In this document: one piece after another, positions 56,469-64,000 of the stretch
Numbering within the stretch: the first letter of the stretch is position 1
Layout of the letters: each line of letters opens with the position of its first letter
Assembly: GCA_038118725.1 (NCBI GenBank)
Contig: JAYOIK010000024.1
Coordinates: forward strand, 3,318-67,317
Direction of reading: 5' to 3'
DNA length: 64,000 nt
From: JADHLJ01 sp038118725
Lineage (GTDB): Bacteria; Pseudomonadota; Alphaproteobacteria; Thalassobaculales; Thalassobaculaceae
Program-made: the position numbers and the translations under genes
Notes under the pieces: model-generated
Told to the model about the DNA's origin: nothing
Database searches by the model: none
Seen by the model: only the letters and a program-made list of their open reading frames with translations

Positions 56469-57149
56469 TCACGCGGGCTGTTCCGCAAGGGTGACGCCGA
56501 ACCTGCGGCGGCAGATATCGGCGATGATCTCGAAGTTGGAGCCGTGCCGGACGACCTCGAAGGTCTCGACATTCAAGAGGGTCGAGGACTGCTGGTAGTA
56601 ATGATATTTCCGAAGTCCATGGTCGATCACGACGTCGGCGATCTGGATGATTTCCGGCTCGATATCCTCGATGCGGAATTTCGTCCCGGTCAGGGAGACA
56701 TTGGCGGAGGAGCCGAAAATCGGGTGGGTTTCTTCCAGTGACAGCCGACAGATCTCGGCATGAAACGGTCCGGCGTTCATCAACATCACCAGGGTGCCGT
56801 CCTTGGTGCTTGCCTCGATCGCCTCGTCATCAAGGACACGCAACAGGGGATGGTCGATGCGACAGGGTCCTACCGCTCCGAGCGGCAGGCCGTAATCGTT
56901 GGTAATCGCGTTGACCACGTCCCAGCCGCGCGGCGAGAGATCGTAGAGTTCCTGGGCGATGGCGTGATCTCCGACCATGGCATTGCGTTTGGTCGGGGCT
57001 CGTTGCTTGGTGTCGAAAATCTTCTTCAAGGATGCGCCGGAACCACCGGCGCAGGTATAGCCGACATCCATCGGTATGATCGCGATCCCGCCGGCTTTCA
57101 AGACATCGAAGGCGCGTCGGGCGTCGTTCCTGATGAAATCCGAAACCAT
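56469..57149 (-). CDS. YrdC/Sua5-fold protein
   Basis: A 226-residue protein with the threonylcarbamoyl-AMP-synthase fold: GGIAIIPMDVGYTC near the start, KQRAPTKRNAMV for the triphosphate/bicarbonate site, and SSANVSLTGTKF as the SxN motif. Family members bind ATP and bicarbonate or a carbamoyl group. It sits between a carboxyltransferase (17 bases upstream) and an SDR, so it may be a carbamoyl-transfer paralogue rather than the tRNA-modifying enzyme. The ATG at 57149 is preferred over a TTG at 57170. Confidence 0.83.
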   Translation of the reverse strand: MVSDFIRNDARRAFDVLKAGGIAIIPMDVGYTCAGGSGASLKKIFDTKQRAPTKRNAMVGDHAIAQELYDLSPRGWDVVNAITNDYGLPLGAVGPCRIDHPLLRVLDDEAIEASTKDGTLVMLMNAGPFHAEICRLSLEETHPIFGSSANVSLTGTKFRIEDIEPEIIQIADVVIDHGLRKYHYYQQSSTLLNVETFEVVRHGSNFEIIADICRRRFGVTLAEQPA

Positions 57150-57166
57150 CTTCCCTGGCCCCGGCC

Positions 57167-58714
57167 TCAAGGCCGCATCATGAAATGACTGAGCCCGGCG
57201 GTACGAAGCGGCGCCGCGGTTTCCGCGAAATCACAAAGCAGACGCCTGGTGTCGCGGGGATCGACAATCTCCTCGATCCAGTATGTTTCCGCCGAGCGAA
57301 ACGGCGAGCGTAGCTTGTTCAAGCGTTCCTCGATTTCCTGGAGCTTGGCGTCGGGATCATCAGCGGCATCGATATCGGCGCGATAGGCGGCCTCGATCCC
57401 GCCCTCGAGCGGAAGGGATCCCCAACGCCCCGACGGCCAGGCATAGCGCGTGCAGTATCGACCGCCGTTCTTATGCGCCGCGCCGGCGACGCCGAAGGCG
57501 TTGCGGATGATCACCGAGCACCAGGGCGTTGTGGTCTGCCACATCGCGCTCATGGCGCGCACACCTTCCTTGATGGTGCCGTTTTGCTCTGATTCGAGGC
57601 CAATCTGAAAACCGGGGCAATCGACCAGATAGACCACGGGAAGATGAAAGGTCTCGGCCATGTCGACGAACTTGATCACCTTCTTGCAGGTCGCCGCGGT
57701 CCAGCAGCCGCCATAGGAGAACGGATCGCTCGCCATGACCGCCACCGGCCAGCCGTCGAGGCGGGCGAAACCGGTGATCACCGATTTTCCATACTGCCGG
57801 CCCATCTCGAAGAACGAGCCCTCGTCGACCAAGGCCTCGACGATCGGACGCATCTTGTAGACCTTGCGGATATCGCGCGGGACCGCGTCGATCAACCAAT
57901 CGACCCGTCGGTTGGGATCATCGTCGCGAGCCCCTCGTGGGGGCAGGTCATAGACCGAGTTCGGAAGATAGGAGAGGAATTGACGGGCGCATTCGAAGGC
58001 CTCTTCCTCGGTATTGACAGCGTGATCGACGGCGCCGGATTTAAGCTGGATCTGATAGCCGCCGAGCTCGTTCTTGGTCAGGTCCTGTCCGGTGCGCGCC
58101 ACCACCGGCGGTCCGGCGACGAACAGCGCCGACTTGTCCTTGATCATCACCGAGTAATGCGAGGCCGCCAAATGCGCGGCGCCGAGACCGGCGACGGAAC
58201 CGAGGCCCAACGCGACCCGAGGCACGGTGCCCATGTTCTGAACCACCATTTCCCAACCCGCGACGCCGGGCACGTTGGCGCGGCCCGTGGTCTCAATGGT
58301 TTTGACCGACCCGCCGCCGCCCGATCCCTCGACCATGCGAATCAGGGGAAGGCGGAGGGCGTTGGCCATTTCCTCGCACTGATTGTGTTTTTCCTTGATG
58401 GTCGCGTCGGCGGAGCCTCCCCGAACCGTGAAGTCGTCGCCGCCGATGATCACCGGGCGCCCACCGACCTTGGCCTTTCCGAAAACGAAGTTCGAGGGTG
58501 TCAGTTTCTTGAGGTCGTTGTTGTCGTCATATTCGGCGAGGCCGCCGATCTTTCCACGCTCGTGGAAGCTGCCGGGATCGGCCATCAGGTCGATGCGTTC
58601 GCGGATTGTATAGCGTCCGCCGTCCTTCTGTCGTTTCACTCGTTCGGGCCCGCCGAGTTCCTCGGCGAAGGCCTCGCGGCGGCGCAGTTCTTCCAGTTCG
58701 GCTTCCCAGGACAT
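57167..58714 (-). CDS. Acyl-CoA carboxylase, carboxyltransferase (beta) subunit
   Basis: A 515-residue carboxyltransferase with the two crotonase-like halves of propionyl/acetyl/methylcrotonyl-CoA carboxylases. The acyl-CoA and carboxybiotin loops are GSGGGGSVKTIE in the first half and DCPGFQIGLESE in the second. The ATG at 58714 (MSWEAELEEL) follows GGAAG. It is divergent from the biotin carrier and biotin carboxylase, with 299 bases between. The acyl substrate cannot be chosen from motifs alone. Confidence 0.9.
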   Translation of the reverse strand: MSWEAELEELRRREAFAEELGGPERVKRQKDGGRYTIRERIDLMADPGSFHERGKIGGLAEYDDNNDLKKLTPSNFVFGKAKVGGRPVIIGGDDFTVRGGSADATIKEKHNQCEEMANALRLPLIRMVEGSGGGGSVKTIETTGRANVPGVAGWEMVVQNMGTVPRVALGLGSVAGLGAAHLAASHYSVMIKDKSALFVAGPPVVARTGQDLTKNELGGYQIQLKSGAVDHAVNTEEEAFECARQFLSYLPNSVYDLPPRGARDDDPNRRVDWLIDAVPRDIRKVYKMRPIVEALVDEGSFFEMGRQYGKSVITGFARLDGWPVAVMASDPFSYGGCWTAATCKKVIKFVDMAETFHLPVVYLVDCPGFQIGLESEQNGTIKEGVRAMSAMWQTTTPWCSVIIRNAFGVAGAAHKNGGRYCTRYAWPSGRWGSLPLEGGIEAAYRADIDAADDPDAKLQEIEERLNKLRSPFRSAETYWIEEIVDPRDTRRLLCDFAETAAPLRTAGLSHFMMRP

Positions 58715-59013
58715 GCTCAACTTCCGGCTATGATGACAACGGTTGACCGAGAGTGTAGCCGCGGGGACGCGGAACACCATAGCGTCCGCGCGATATCGAG
58801 CATGCGGTTGATGGGCGCTCCCCCCTCCCCCGGGGGCTCTTGGCGAGCGCGGGGCACGACGTCGGGATACCAGACATCCGATCAACCGCCGTCGTGACGA
58901 CTGGAGTTTTGATCTCGCCTTGGCGCGGGATCTAAACTGGTCTACACGATTCTCCCGCGTCGCGACGAGTGGCGAGCGCGGAGGTCTAACCGTCAAGGTG
59001 GAAAGGGGTTTCC

Positions 59014-59235
59014 ATGGCCGAGGTGAAGGTTCTGAGCGAGGTAACCGGCAATGCCTGGAAAATCGTCGTGACGGTGGGGCAGGCCGTCGACGAAGGCGAT
59101 GAGTTGATGATCGCCGAGGCAATGAAGATGGAGATCCCGCAACTGGCTCCTGAATCCGGCACGATAAAGGAGATTTGCGTCGAGGAAGGCGCGGCGATAA
59201 CCGAGGATGAGGTGATTTTCATTCTCGAGACCTAG
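59014..59235 (+). CDS. Stand-alone biotin carboxyl carrier protein
   Basis: A minimal 73-residue biotinyl domain. The biotin-accepting lysine is in IAEAMKMEIPQ, near residue 35, with the beta-hairpin pattern on both sides. Most propionyl-type carboxylases carry this domain fused to the biotin carboxylase; here it is free, which fits a three-protein enzyme. The start codon has GTGGAAAGG upstream. It lies 44 bases before the biotin carboxylase. Confidence 0.9.
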   Translation: MAEVKVLSEVTGNAWKIVVTVGQAVDEGDELMIAEAMKMEIPQLAPESGTIKEICVEEGAAITEDEVIFILET

Positions 59236-59279
59236 ACACTGTCCCTCGTTATCTCACTCGTTTCAGGGAAAGGCAGGAG

Positions 59280-60656
59280 ATGTCGAAGGTCTTGATCGCC
59301 AATCGCGGCGAGATCGCCTGTCGGATCATCCGAGGGTGTCGGCGCGAGAATTTCTCGCCAATCGCGGTCTATTCCGAAGCCGACGCCGATGCCCAACACG
59401 TTCATCTCGCGGACGCCGCCTATCCAATCGGCCCGGCGCCGGTTCGCGAAAGCTATCTCAACACGGACGCGATTCTGGAAGCCGCTCGTAAGTCCGGCGC
59501 GACGCTTGTGCATCCGGGATATGGCTTGCTCTCCGAGAACGCCGGTTTCGCCGAGGCGGTCGAGGCGGCGGGGCTGACCTGGGTCGGACCGTCTCCGGAC
59601 AGTATTGTTGCCATGGGGGACAAGGGCCGGGCCCGGGATCTGGCGATCGCCGCCGAGGTGCCGGTCCTGCCAGGCTCGCCGCGATTGGATCTTGACGACG
59701 AAGCGGGCCTTGCCGCGGCGGGCGCCGAGGTCGGTTTTCCGCTCTTGGTGAAGGCCAGTGGCGGCGGGGGCGGCATTGGCATGCGTCTCGTCGAGAAACC
59801 GGAGGATCTTGCAAAGACGGCAAAGGCGGTCTCCGCCCTGGCCGAGCGCACATTTGGCGATGGCGGTGTATTCCTTGAGCGCCATGTCGCCAGGGCGCGG
59901 CATGTGGAGGTACAGGTATTCGGCCTTGGCGACGGTCGGGTCTTCCATCTCTTTGACCGGGAATGCTCGATCCAGCGTCGGTTCCAGAAAGTGATCGAGG
60001 AGGCACCGGCGCCCCGTGTCCCCGAGGCGACCCGTCGGGCGATGGGCGGGGCCGCGTGCCGCCTGGCGGCATCGCGGAACTACGCGGGCGCCGGCACCGT
60101 CGAATTCATCTTGGATGCCGATGCCGGCGAGGATGGTGGCGGGTTTTATTTTCTCGAGATGAATACACGAATCCAGGTGGAGCATCCGGTGACCGAGATG
60201 GTGACGGGCGTGGATATCGTTGGCCTGCAGCTGGCCCAGGCTTTAGGCGAGGATATAGACGCTATCGCCGAGCTCTCTCCGGCGGTTTCGGGGCACGCGG
60301 TGGAATGCCGCCTCTATGCCGAGAATCCAGCGAAAAGATTCCTGCCCTCTCCGGGCAAACTGGAAAAATTCTCCATGCCGGCGCCGAGTGATCGGGTTCG
60401 GATCGATACCGGATTCACCCAGGGTGATACGATTACGCCCTTCTATGACCCGATGATCGCAAAGATCATCACCTTGGGCGCTGACCGCGAGGAGGCGTTG
60501 GTTCGAATGAGCGAAGCGCTCGGTTCGATTGAGGTCGAGGGAATCATCACCAATCTCGACTTTCTGAAACGAGTAATCGAACATCCCGAGTTCGCGCGCG
60601 GCGAGGTGGATACGCGCTTCGTCGACCGGCATCTCGAGAGGCTCGTCGGCGCTTGA
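59280..60656 (+). CDS. Biotin carboxylase subunit
   Basis: A 458-residue ATP-grasp biotin carboxylase that carboxylates the carrier with bicarbonate. Motifs are IANRGEIACRII at the start, KASGGGGGIGMR (the glycine-rich ATP loop), EMNTRIQVEHPVTE with the catalytic Arg and Glu, and AVECRLYAE. The length matches AccC and lacks any fused biotinyl domain, which agrees with the separate carrier upstream. It is co-transcribed with that carrier. Confidence 0.93.
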   Translation: MSKVLIANRGEIACRIIRGCRRENFSPIAVYSEADADAQHVHLADAAYPIGPAPVRESYLNTDAILEAARKSGATLVHPGYGLLSENAGFAEAVEAAGLTWVGPSPDSIVAMGDKGRARDLAIAAEVPVLPGSPRLDLDDEAGLAAAGAEVGFPLLVKASGGGGGIGMRLVEKPEDLAKTAKAVSALAERTFGDGGVFLERHVARARHVEVQVFGLGDGRVFHLFDRECSIQRRFQKVIEEAPAPRVPEATRRAMGGAACRLAASRNYAGAGTVEFILDADAGEDGGGFYFLEMNTRIQVEHPVTEMVTGVDIVGLQLAQALGEDIDAIAELSPAVSGHAVECRLYAENPAKRFLPSPGKLEKFSMPAPSDRVRIDTGFTQGDTITPFYDPMIAKIITLGADREEALVRMSEALGSIEVEGIITNLDFLKRVIEHPEFARGEVDTRFVDRHLERLVGA

Positions 60657-60662
60657 TATGGT

Positions 60663-62555
60663 CTAGCCCCGGGCCTGACACCAAAATTGGTACATCGCGA
60701 TAAAGGTATCGGGATTGTCGGCTTCGAAGGCGTCCCATTTCGCCAAATCTTGCGCGGCTCCGGGTTGCGGAAACCGATCGCGATAACTCCGGGATGATTC
60801 TTCCGACAAGGCATCGAAGCCGAGAAAATCAAGGTCCAGGGCCTCCAACGCCGCCGCGATTTCCGGCGGGGAAAACTGAATCTCCGAGGTGTGATACAGA
60901 AGGTCCCGACATCCGCTGAGAGAGTAGAAATCGGCGATTTGCAACACGATGGACTCGGGTCCCGCGGGTGGGTTGGAAAGCAGCGCGCCGCGCCGAGATC
61001 GTAGCAGCGTCGCCGCCTCGAATGGATCCATCGCGCCGGGGATCGGGTCCCGCAGCGTTTCCCAGCGGCGTCTCGCGCGCGCGCTGTAGAGGCCGATGCG
61101 CATGATCCCCCCGGGTTTCAGGAGACCGCGTAAGACACGCCAACCGGCGACCGGGTCGGCCATGTGATGCAACACGCCCGAACATTCAACAAGATCGAAG
61201 CGATCCTTGAGAACCGATAGGCCGAGGATATCGCCTCGCGCGAAGGAAATGTTTGTTTGTTCGAGCTCCCGCGCCCGGCGCGACGCATAGGCCAATGACG
61301 CGGCGCTGATATCGATCGCCAGCACGGTGCTGTCCTTGTAACGGGCCGCGGTTGTGATCGCATGCCGACCGGTACCACAACCGGCGACCAGAATTCGAGG
61401 CCGCGCCAAATCCATATCAACCGCTTCCGAAACTGGGAACCGTCCCTCAAGTCTTTCGCCCAAGGTAAGGGGCGTGCTCGGGCGGTCGGTGGAAAGCCAT
61501 TTCGGATAGGGGTTAGCCTCGTATTGCGCACGCACCGATCGGGAGGTTTGGTCTTCTATCTCGGTCAAACTCTCCAGGTCACGGGCGATCTCGGCCTCGA
61601 TCTCGGGATGTTCGATCGCGCGTTTGAAGGCAAGTCGCATCGGCGAGTTGTCCTTGGAAGTCGACGCGCGGTCCCGCCACGACCCACGCGCCGCGGGAAG
61701 CGCGCCAAGAGAAAGAAACATGGCGGCGATGGCTATCTTCAAATCCGAGTCACCATCCCCGGACCCTCCTTGCGCGATCTCCATCGCCTGGTCCGTTGCG
61801 CCGGCCGGCGTGGGCGCGGCGTGTTCGGTGGCTTGAAAATGCGCGGCGAGCGCCCAAGCCAGGTCGGGATCAATTGCGATCATTCGGCCCGCTATCGCCG
61901 CGTCGAGGAGCACTTTCCTTGCCACCGTGGCCCATTGCTCGATTTTCCGCGACGGCGGGATGGTCCATAGCAATACGGCGATCAGGAGTGGGTCGGCGAG
62001 ATCGCGCGAGAGCACGCCGCGATCGGGAACCCCGTTGGGATAGGCCCGCGCCGCCGCCTCGAACGCGCTAGTGAGCCGCTTGTTCGTCATCAGCAGGCGT
62101 ATCGCCGGTAGTGATAGACGCTGGAGGTCCACGTCCCGGCGTTGGAAGAGATCCAAAAACAGTCGCCGAGCCACCACCGAGGGCTTCCGAAACACCGCGC
62201 CGATCAGGGTTTCGATGACCTCCGCCAGAGCCCGCCCATCTTCGGGGCGCCCTTGCAACAGCTTGGAGAACTGCGTCAGGGCCGCGTCGACCTCACCGGT
62301 TTCCCTGAGCGCTCGGGCAAGATTGAAGCGCGCGGTCGCGTAGGTCGGGTCGAGCTTCAGTGCCCGGCGATAACTTTCAATGGCTTGCCCCATCTTTCCG
62401 GTGGCCTTTAGCGCGACGGCGAGATTGTTATGGGCGTCCGGCCTCCGCGGGTTCGCCTCGACGATCTGGCGGTAGAGCCGCGCCGCTTCCTCCGCGCGTC
62501 CGGCGCGCATCAGCGCGTGTGGACCGCCGGCGTCTTGGGGTATCGGGCCCGCCAT
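60663..62555 (-). CDS. TPR protein fused to a class I methyltransferase
   Basis: A 630-residue protein. Tetratricopeptide repeats fill about residues 10-110 (for example PDAHNNLAVALKATGK). A helical middle follows, then YEANPYPKWLS near 350 and a SAM domain with LVAGCGTGRHAITTA (about 390) and ECSGVLHHMADP. The YEANPYPKW lead-in is common in TPR-methyltransferases of alphaproteobacteria. Substrate unknown. Its ATG lies one base after the stop of the upstream TPR-oxygenase gene. Confidence 0.88.
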   Translation of the reverse strand: MAGPIPQDAGGPHALMRAGRAEEAARLYRQIVEANPRRPDAHNNLAVALKATGKMGQAIESYRRALKLDPTYATARFNLARALRETGEVDAALTQFSKLLQGRPEDGRALAEVIETLIGAVFRKPSVVARRLFLDLFQRRDVDLQRLSLPAIRLLMTNKRLTSAFEAAARAYPNGVPDRGVLSRDLADPLLIAVLLWTIPPSRKIEQWATVARKVLLDAAIAGRMIAIDPDLAWALAAHFQATEHAAPTPAGATDQAMEIAQGGSGDGDSDLKIAIAAMFLSLGALPAARGSWRDRASTSKDNSPMRLAFKRAIEHPEIEAEIARDLESLTEIEDQTSRSVRAQYEANPYPKWLSTDRPSTPLTLGERLEGRFPVSEAVDMDLARPRILVAGCGTGRHAITTAARYKDSTVLAIDISAASLAYASRRARELEQTNISFARGDILGLSVLKDRFDLVECSGVLHHMADPVAGWRVLRGLLKPGGIMRIGLYSARARRRWETLRDPIPGAMDPFEAATLLRSRRGALLSNPPAGPESIVLQIADFYSLSGCRDLLYHTSEIQFSPPEIAAALEALDLDFLGFDALSEESSRSYRDRFPQPGAAQDLAKWDAFEADNPDTFIAMYQFWCQARG

Positions 62556-62556
62556 C

Positions 62557-63765
62557 CTAGGCCGGCCTCGGATGCAGATCGAAGGCGATGCTTATACGCT
62601 GACCCGCGCCGCGAAACGGGATCGTGCCATGCCACACATAGGATGGAAACACGATCGCCATGCCTGGCCTCGGCTGGATCGCCTCTATGCCGGCCTCGCC
62701 GCCGGGTTCGGGGATCCCATAGCCTGGACGATTGAACTCGATCCACCCGGCGCGAGGGTCCTCGTCCGGCTCAAGATCGGGCACCGCGACATAGTAAACC
62801 CCGCTCATCCAGCCGAGATTGTGAATATGCGCGGATTGGTGATCGGCGCGCCCGAGGAAGTTGGCCCAGACATCAAGATCATAGGCCGCGGGCTTGCGTG
62901 AGAGAAACGGATGGGTCGGATCGTCCGGCAGCGCCGCCATGATCTTGTCGATCGCGGCCCGTAGATGCCTCTCGAACGCGCGCAGAACCGGCGCGTCATG
63001 CGTCAACAACCTGGGGACGATCGCGCCACCACGAATCGCGCGCTGGGTCGGGTCCCAATCCTTCGACAAGTTTGGATGGGTTTCCAAGGCCTCGATCAAC
63101 GCGCTGTTGAAGGCGTTGATATCCGGGTAGTCCTCGCCGACCTCCAGCTCCAAATTTCGAACAAGGCTGCCGAGGCCGATCAAGGCATCGGCGTCCTCGC
63201 CGCGACCGAGGGCCCGAAGCGCGATCGAGCGATAGGCGGTTGCCCTGACATGACCCGGCTCCCTCTCCAATACCCGGTCGGTCGCCCGCATGGCGCCGCC
63301 GGGATCGGCGAGCTTAAGGGACGCCGAGGCGAGGTTGTTGGCCGCTGGGATCGAATCCGGCTGAATAGCGAGCGCGCGCCGGTACAACGAGCTCGCGACG
63401 TGATTTTCGTCGGCTTGTTGCGCGGCGTTGCCGAGCGATATCAGATACGCGGCCTGACCGGGCGCGAGAACGAGCGCGCGACGATGCGATCTTTCCGCCG
63501 CCGCGGCCTCGGTCGTGGTTTCCAGGCACTCCGCAAGCGTCGCATGGGCCTGGGCGTATTCCGGCGCCGCCGCTATGGCCGTCCCGAGCAAGGACCTGGC
63601 TTCGGCGACTTGGCCCGCGCGCAACGCCAATCGGGCAAGCAGCGTCGCGGCGACGGGATGTCCTGGCCATTGCCGCAGAACCTCGCGATACAGTCGCTCG
63701 GCCTCCGCCGCTCGCCCGGCATTGTGGTGTGAAATCGCGAGACGCAGAATGTCCTGTTGTGTCAT
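62557..63765 (-). CDS. TPR protein fused to a putative 2OG-Fe(II) oxygenase
   Basis: A 402-residue protein with TPR units over about residues 5-170 and a C-terminal oxygenase core of the putative-2OG-Fe(II) family. The core shows SAHIHNLGWMSGVYYVAVP, with its iron-ligand histidine, and FPSYVWHGTIPFRG with the distal His; Arg in GQRISIAFDLH likely holds 2-oxoglutarate. The start at 63765 (MTQQDILR) has a weak ribosome site. It is coupled to the TPR-methyltransferase. Confidence 0.86.
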   Translation of the reverse strand: MTQQDILRLAISHHNAGRAAEAERLYREVLRQWPGHPVAATLLARLALRAGQVAEARSLLGTAIAAAPEYAQAHATLAECLETTTEAAAAERSHRRALVLAPGQAAYLISLGNAAQQADENHVASSLYRRALAIQPDSIPAANNLASASLKLADPGGAMRATDRVLEREPGHVRATAYRSIALRALGRGEDADALIGLGSLVRNLELEVGEDYPDINAFNSALIEALETHPNLSKDWDPTQRAIRGGAIVPRLLTHDAPVLRAFERHLRAAIDKIMAALPDDPTHPFLSRKPAAYDLDVWANFLGRADHQSAHIHNLGWMSGVYYVAVPDLEPDEDPRAGWIEFNRPGYGIPEPGGEAGIEAIQPRPGMAIVFPSYVWHGTIPFRGAGQRISIAFDLHPRPA

Positions 63766-63860
63766 GGCGCGCCAAGGCAAGTGTTAGCGTTCATCTACCT
63801 ATCTTCCGCATCCGGTTCCGACAAGCTTCAGCATCTGCGAAACTTGCCGTTCGAGGTGTC

Positions 63861-63889
63861 TGGACAGCCGACGATCTTTATTTTATACA
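63861..63889 (+). promoter_or_regulatory. Candidate promoter of tRNA-Phe
   Basis: TGGACA and TATACA are separated by 17 bases. The -35 box matches sigma-70 at five of six positions and the -10 at four. Transcription would start near 63897, about 22 bases before the mature tRNA. The sequence after it is GC-rich (CCCCGTCGG), as expected for a stable-RNA discriminator. Confidence 0.5.
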
Positions 63890-63918
63890 CCCCGTCGGTG
63901 ACGCGAGACGTTGCCCGT

Positions 63919-63994
63919 GCCCAGGTAGCTCAGTTGGTAGAGCAGTGGACTGAAAATCCGCGTGTCGGTGGTTCGAGTCCGCCCCTGGGCACCA
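63919..63994 (+). tRNA. tRNA-Phe (anticodon GAA)
   Basis: A 76-base cloverleaf. The acceptor arm is GCCCAGG / CCTGGGC, the D arm GCTC / GAGC, the anticodon arm GTGGA / TCCGC around loop CTGAAAA, and the T arm GGTGG / CCGCC around TTCGAGT. The anticodon GAA reads Phe. The discriminator A and CCA end are encoded. A T-rich run begins directly after it at the edge of the window. Confidence 0.97.
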
Positions 63995-64000
63995 TTTTTC

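Noticed and set aside
57644..58897. Open frame of about 417 codons antisense to the carboxyltransferase
   Set aside because: No family features; the opposite strand has a complete enzyme with clear motifs.

Overview
The window reads as a chromosomal segment of a high-GC alphaproteobacterium, most likely Rhodospirillales-like. The evidence is the UbiH - GlnK/AmtB - DapC-like aminotransferase - FtsK - LolA order, the alphaproteobacterial sdhC-sdhD-sdhA-sdhB operon, and short palindromic intergenic repeats of the type common in that class. It is a draft or metagenome scaffold: a run of 100 N (19715-19814) interrupts one gene, and the first gene (a UbiH-type hydroxylase) runs off the left edge. 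I see no transposase, integrase, phage gene or CRISPR array.

Layout. 1-9.4 kb: ubiquinone hydroxylase (edge), nitrogen sensing and uptake (glnK-amtB behind a possible sigma-54 promoter), an aminotransferase, ftsK, lolA, a sterol-desaturase-type hydroxylase and a glutamine-amidotransferase-type hydrolase. 9.4-25.4 kb: core and accessory metabolism, with a ThDP enzyme, cupin, the succinate dehydrogenase operon, an enolase-superfamily enzyme, acetyl-CoA synthetase, a GFA protein, a truncated M24 gene at the gap, panC, a sugar-acid dehydratase, an MFS carrier and a PanE-like reductase. Three palindromic repeat elements lie in the gaps of this part.

25.4-42.1 kb is the most unusual part. A divergent promoter region (38155-38414) separates two units. 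Leftward is an 11-gene, tightly packed and often overlapping unit: four glycosyltransferases, a histidine phosphatase, a deacetylase, a small membrane protein, and a complete Opp/Yej-type ABC importer with a fused two-domain ATPase. Rightward are an 882-residue ABC-exporter-like protein whose ATPase domain has substitutions at three catalytic positions and an insertion of about 290 residues, a stand-alone cyclic-nucleotide-binding protein, and a small methyltransferase. I infer a glycan or glycoconjugate system that combines synthesis, trimming and transport; the product is unknown.

42.1-46.7 kb holds a Nudix hydrolase, a small proline-rich protein, pgk, a methyltransferase and a creatinase-like M24 protein. 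46.8-55.7 kb looks catabolic: HAD dehalogenase, M81 amidase-like peptidase, LLM flavin enzyme and both CoA-transferase subunits in one rightward operon; aminotransferase, metallo-beta-lactamase-fold hydrolase and a 2-oxoglutarate oxygenase in a leftward one; then an amidohydrolase. 55.7-60.7 kb encodes a split biotin-dependent acyl-CoA carboxylase: the carboxyltransferase shares an operon with a YrdC-fold protein and an SDR, and is divergent from a stand-alone 73-residue biotin carrier and the biotin carboxylase. The window ends with two TPR proteins (one fused to a methyltransferase, one to a 2-oxoglutarate oxygenase) and a tRNA-Phe gene.
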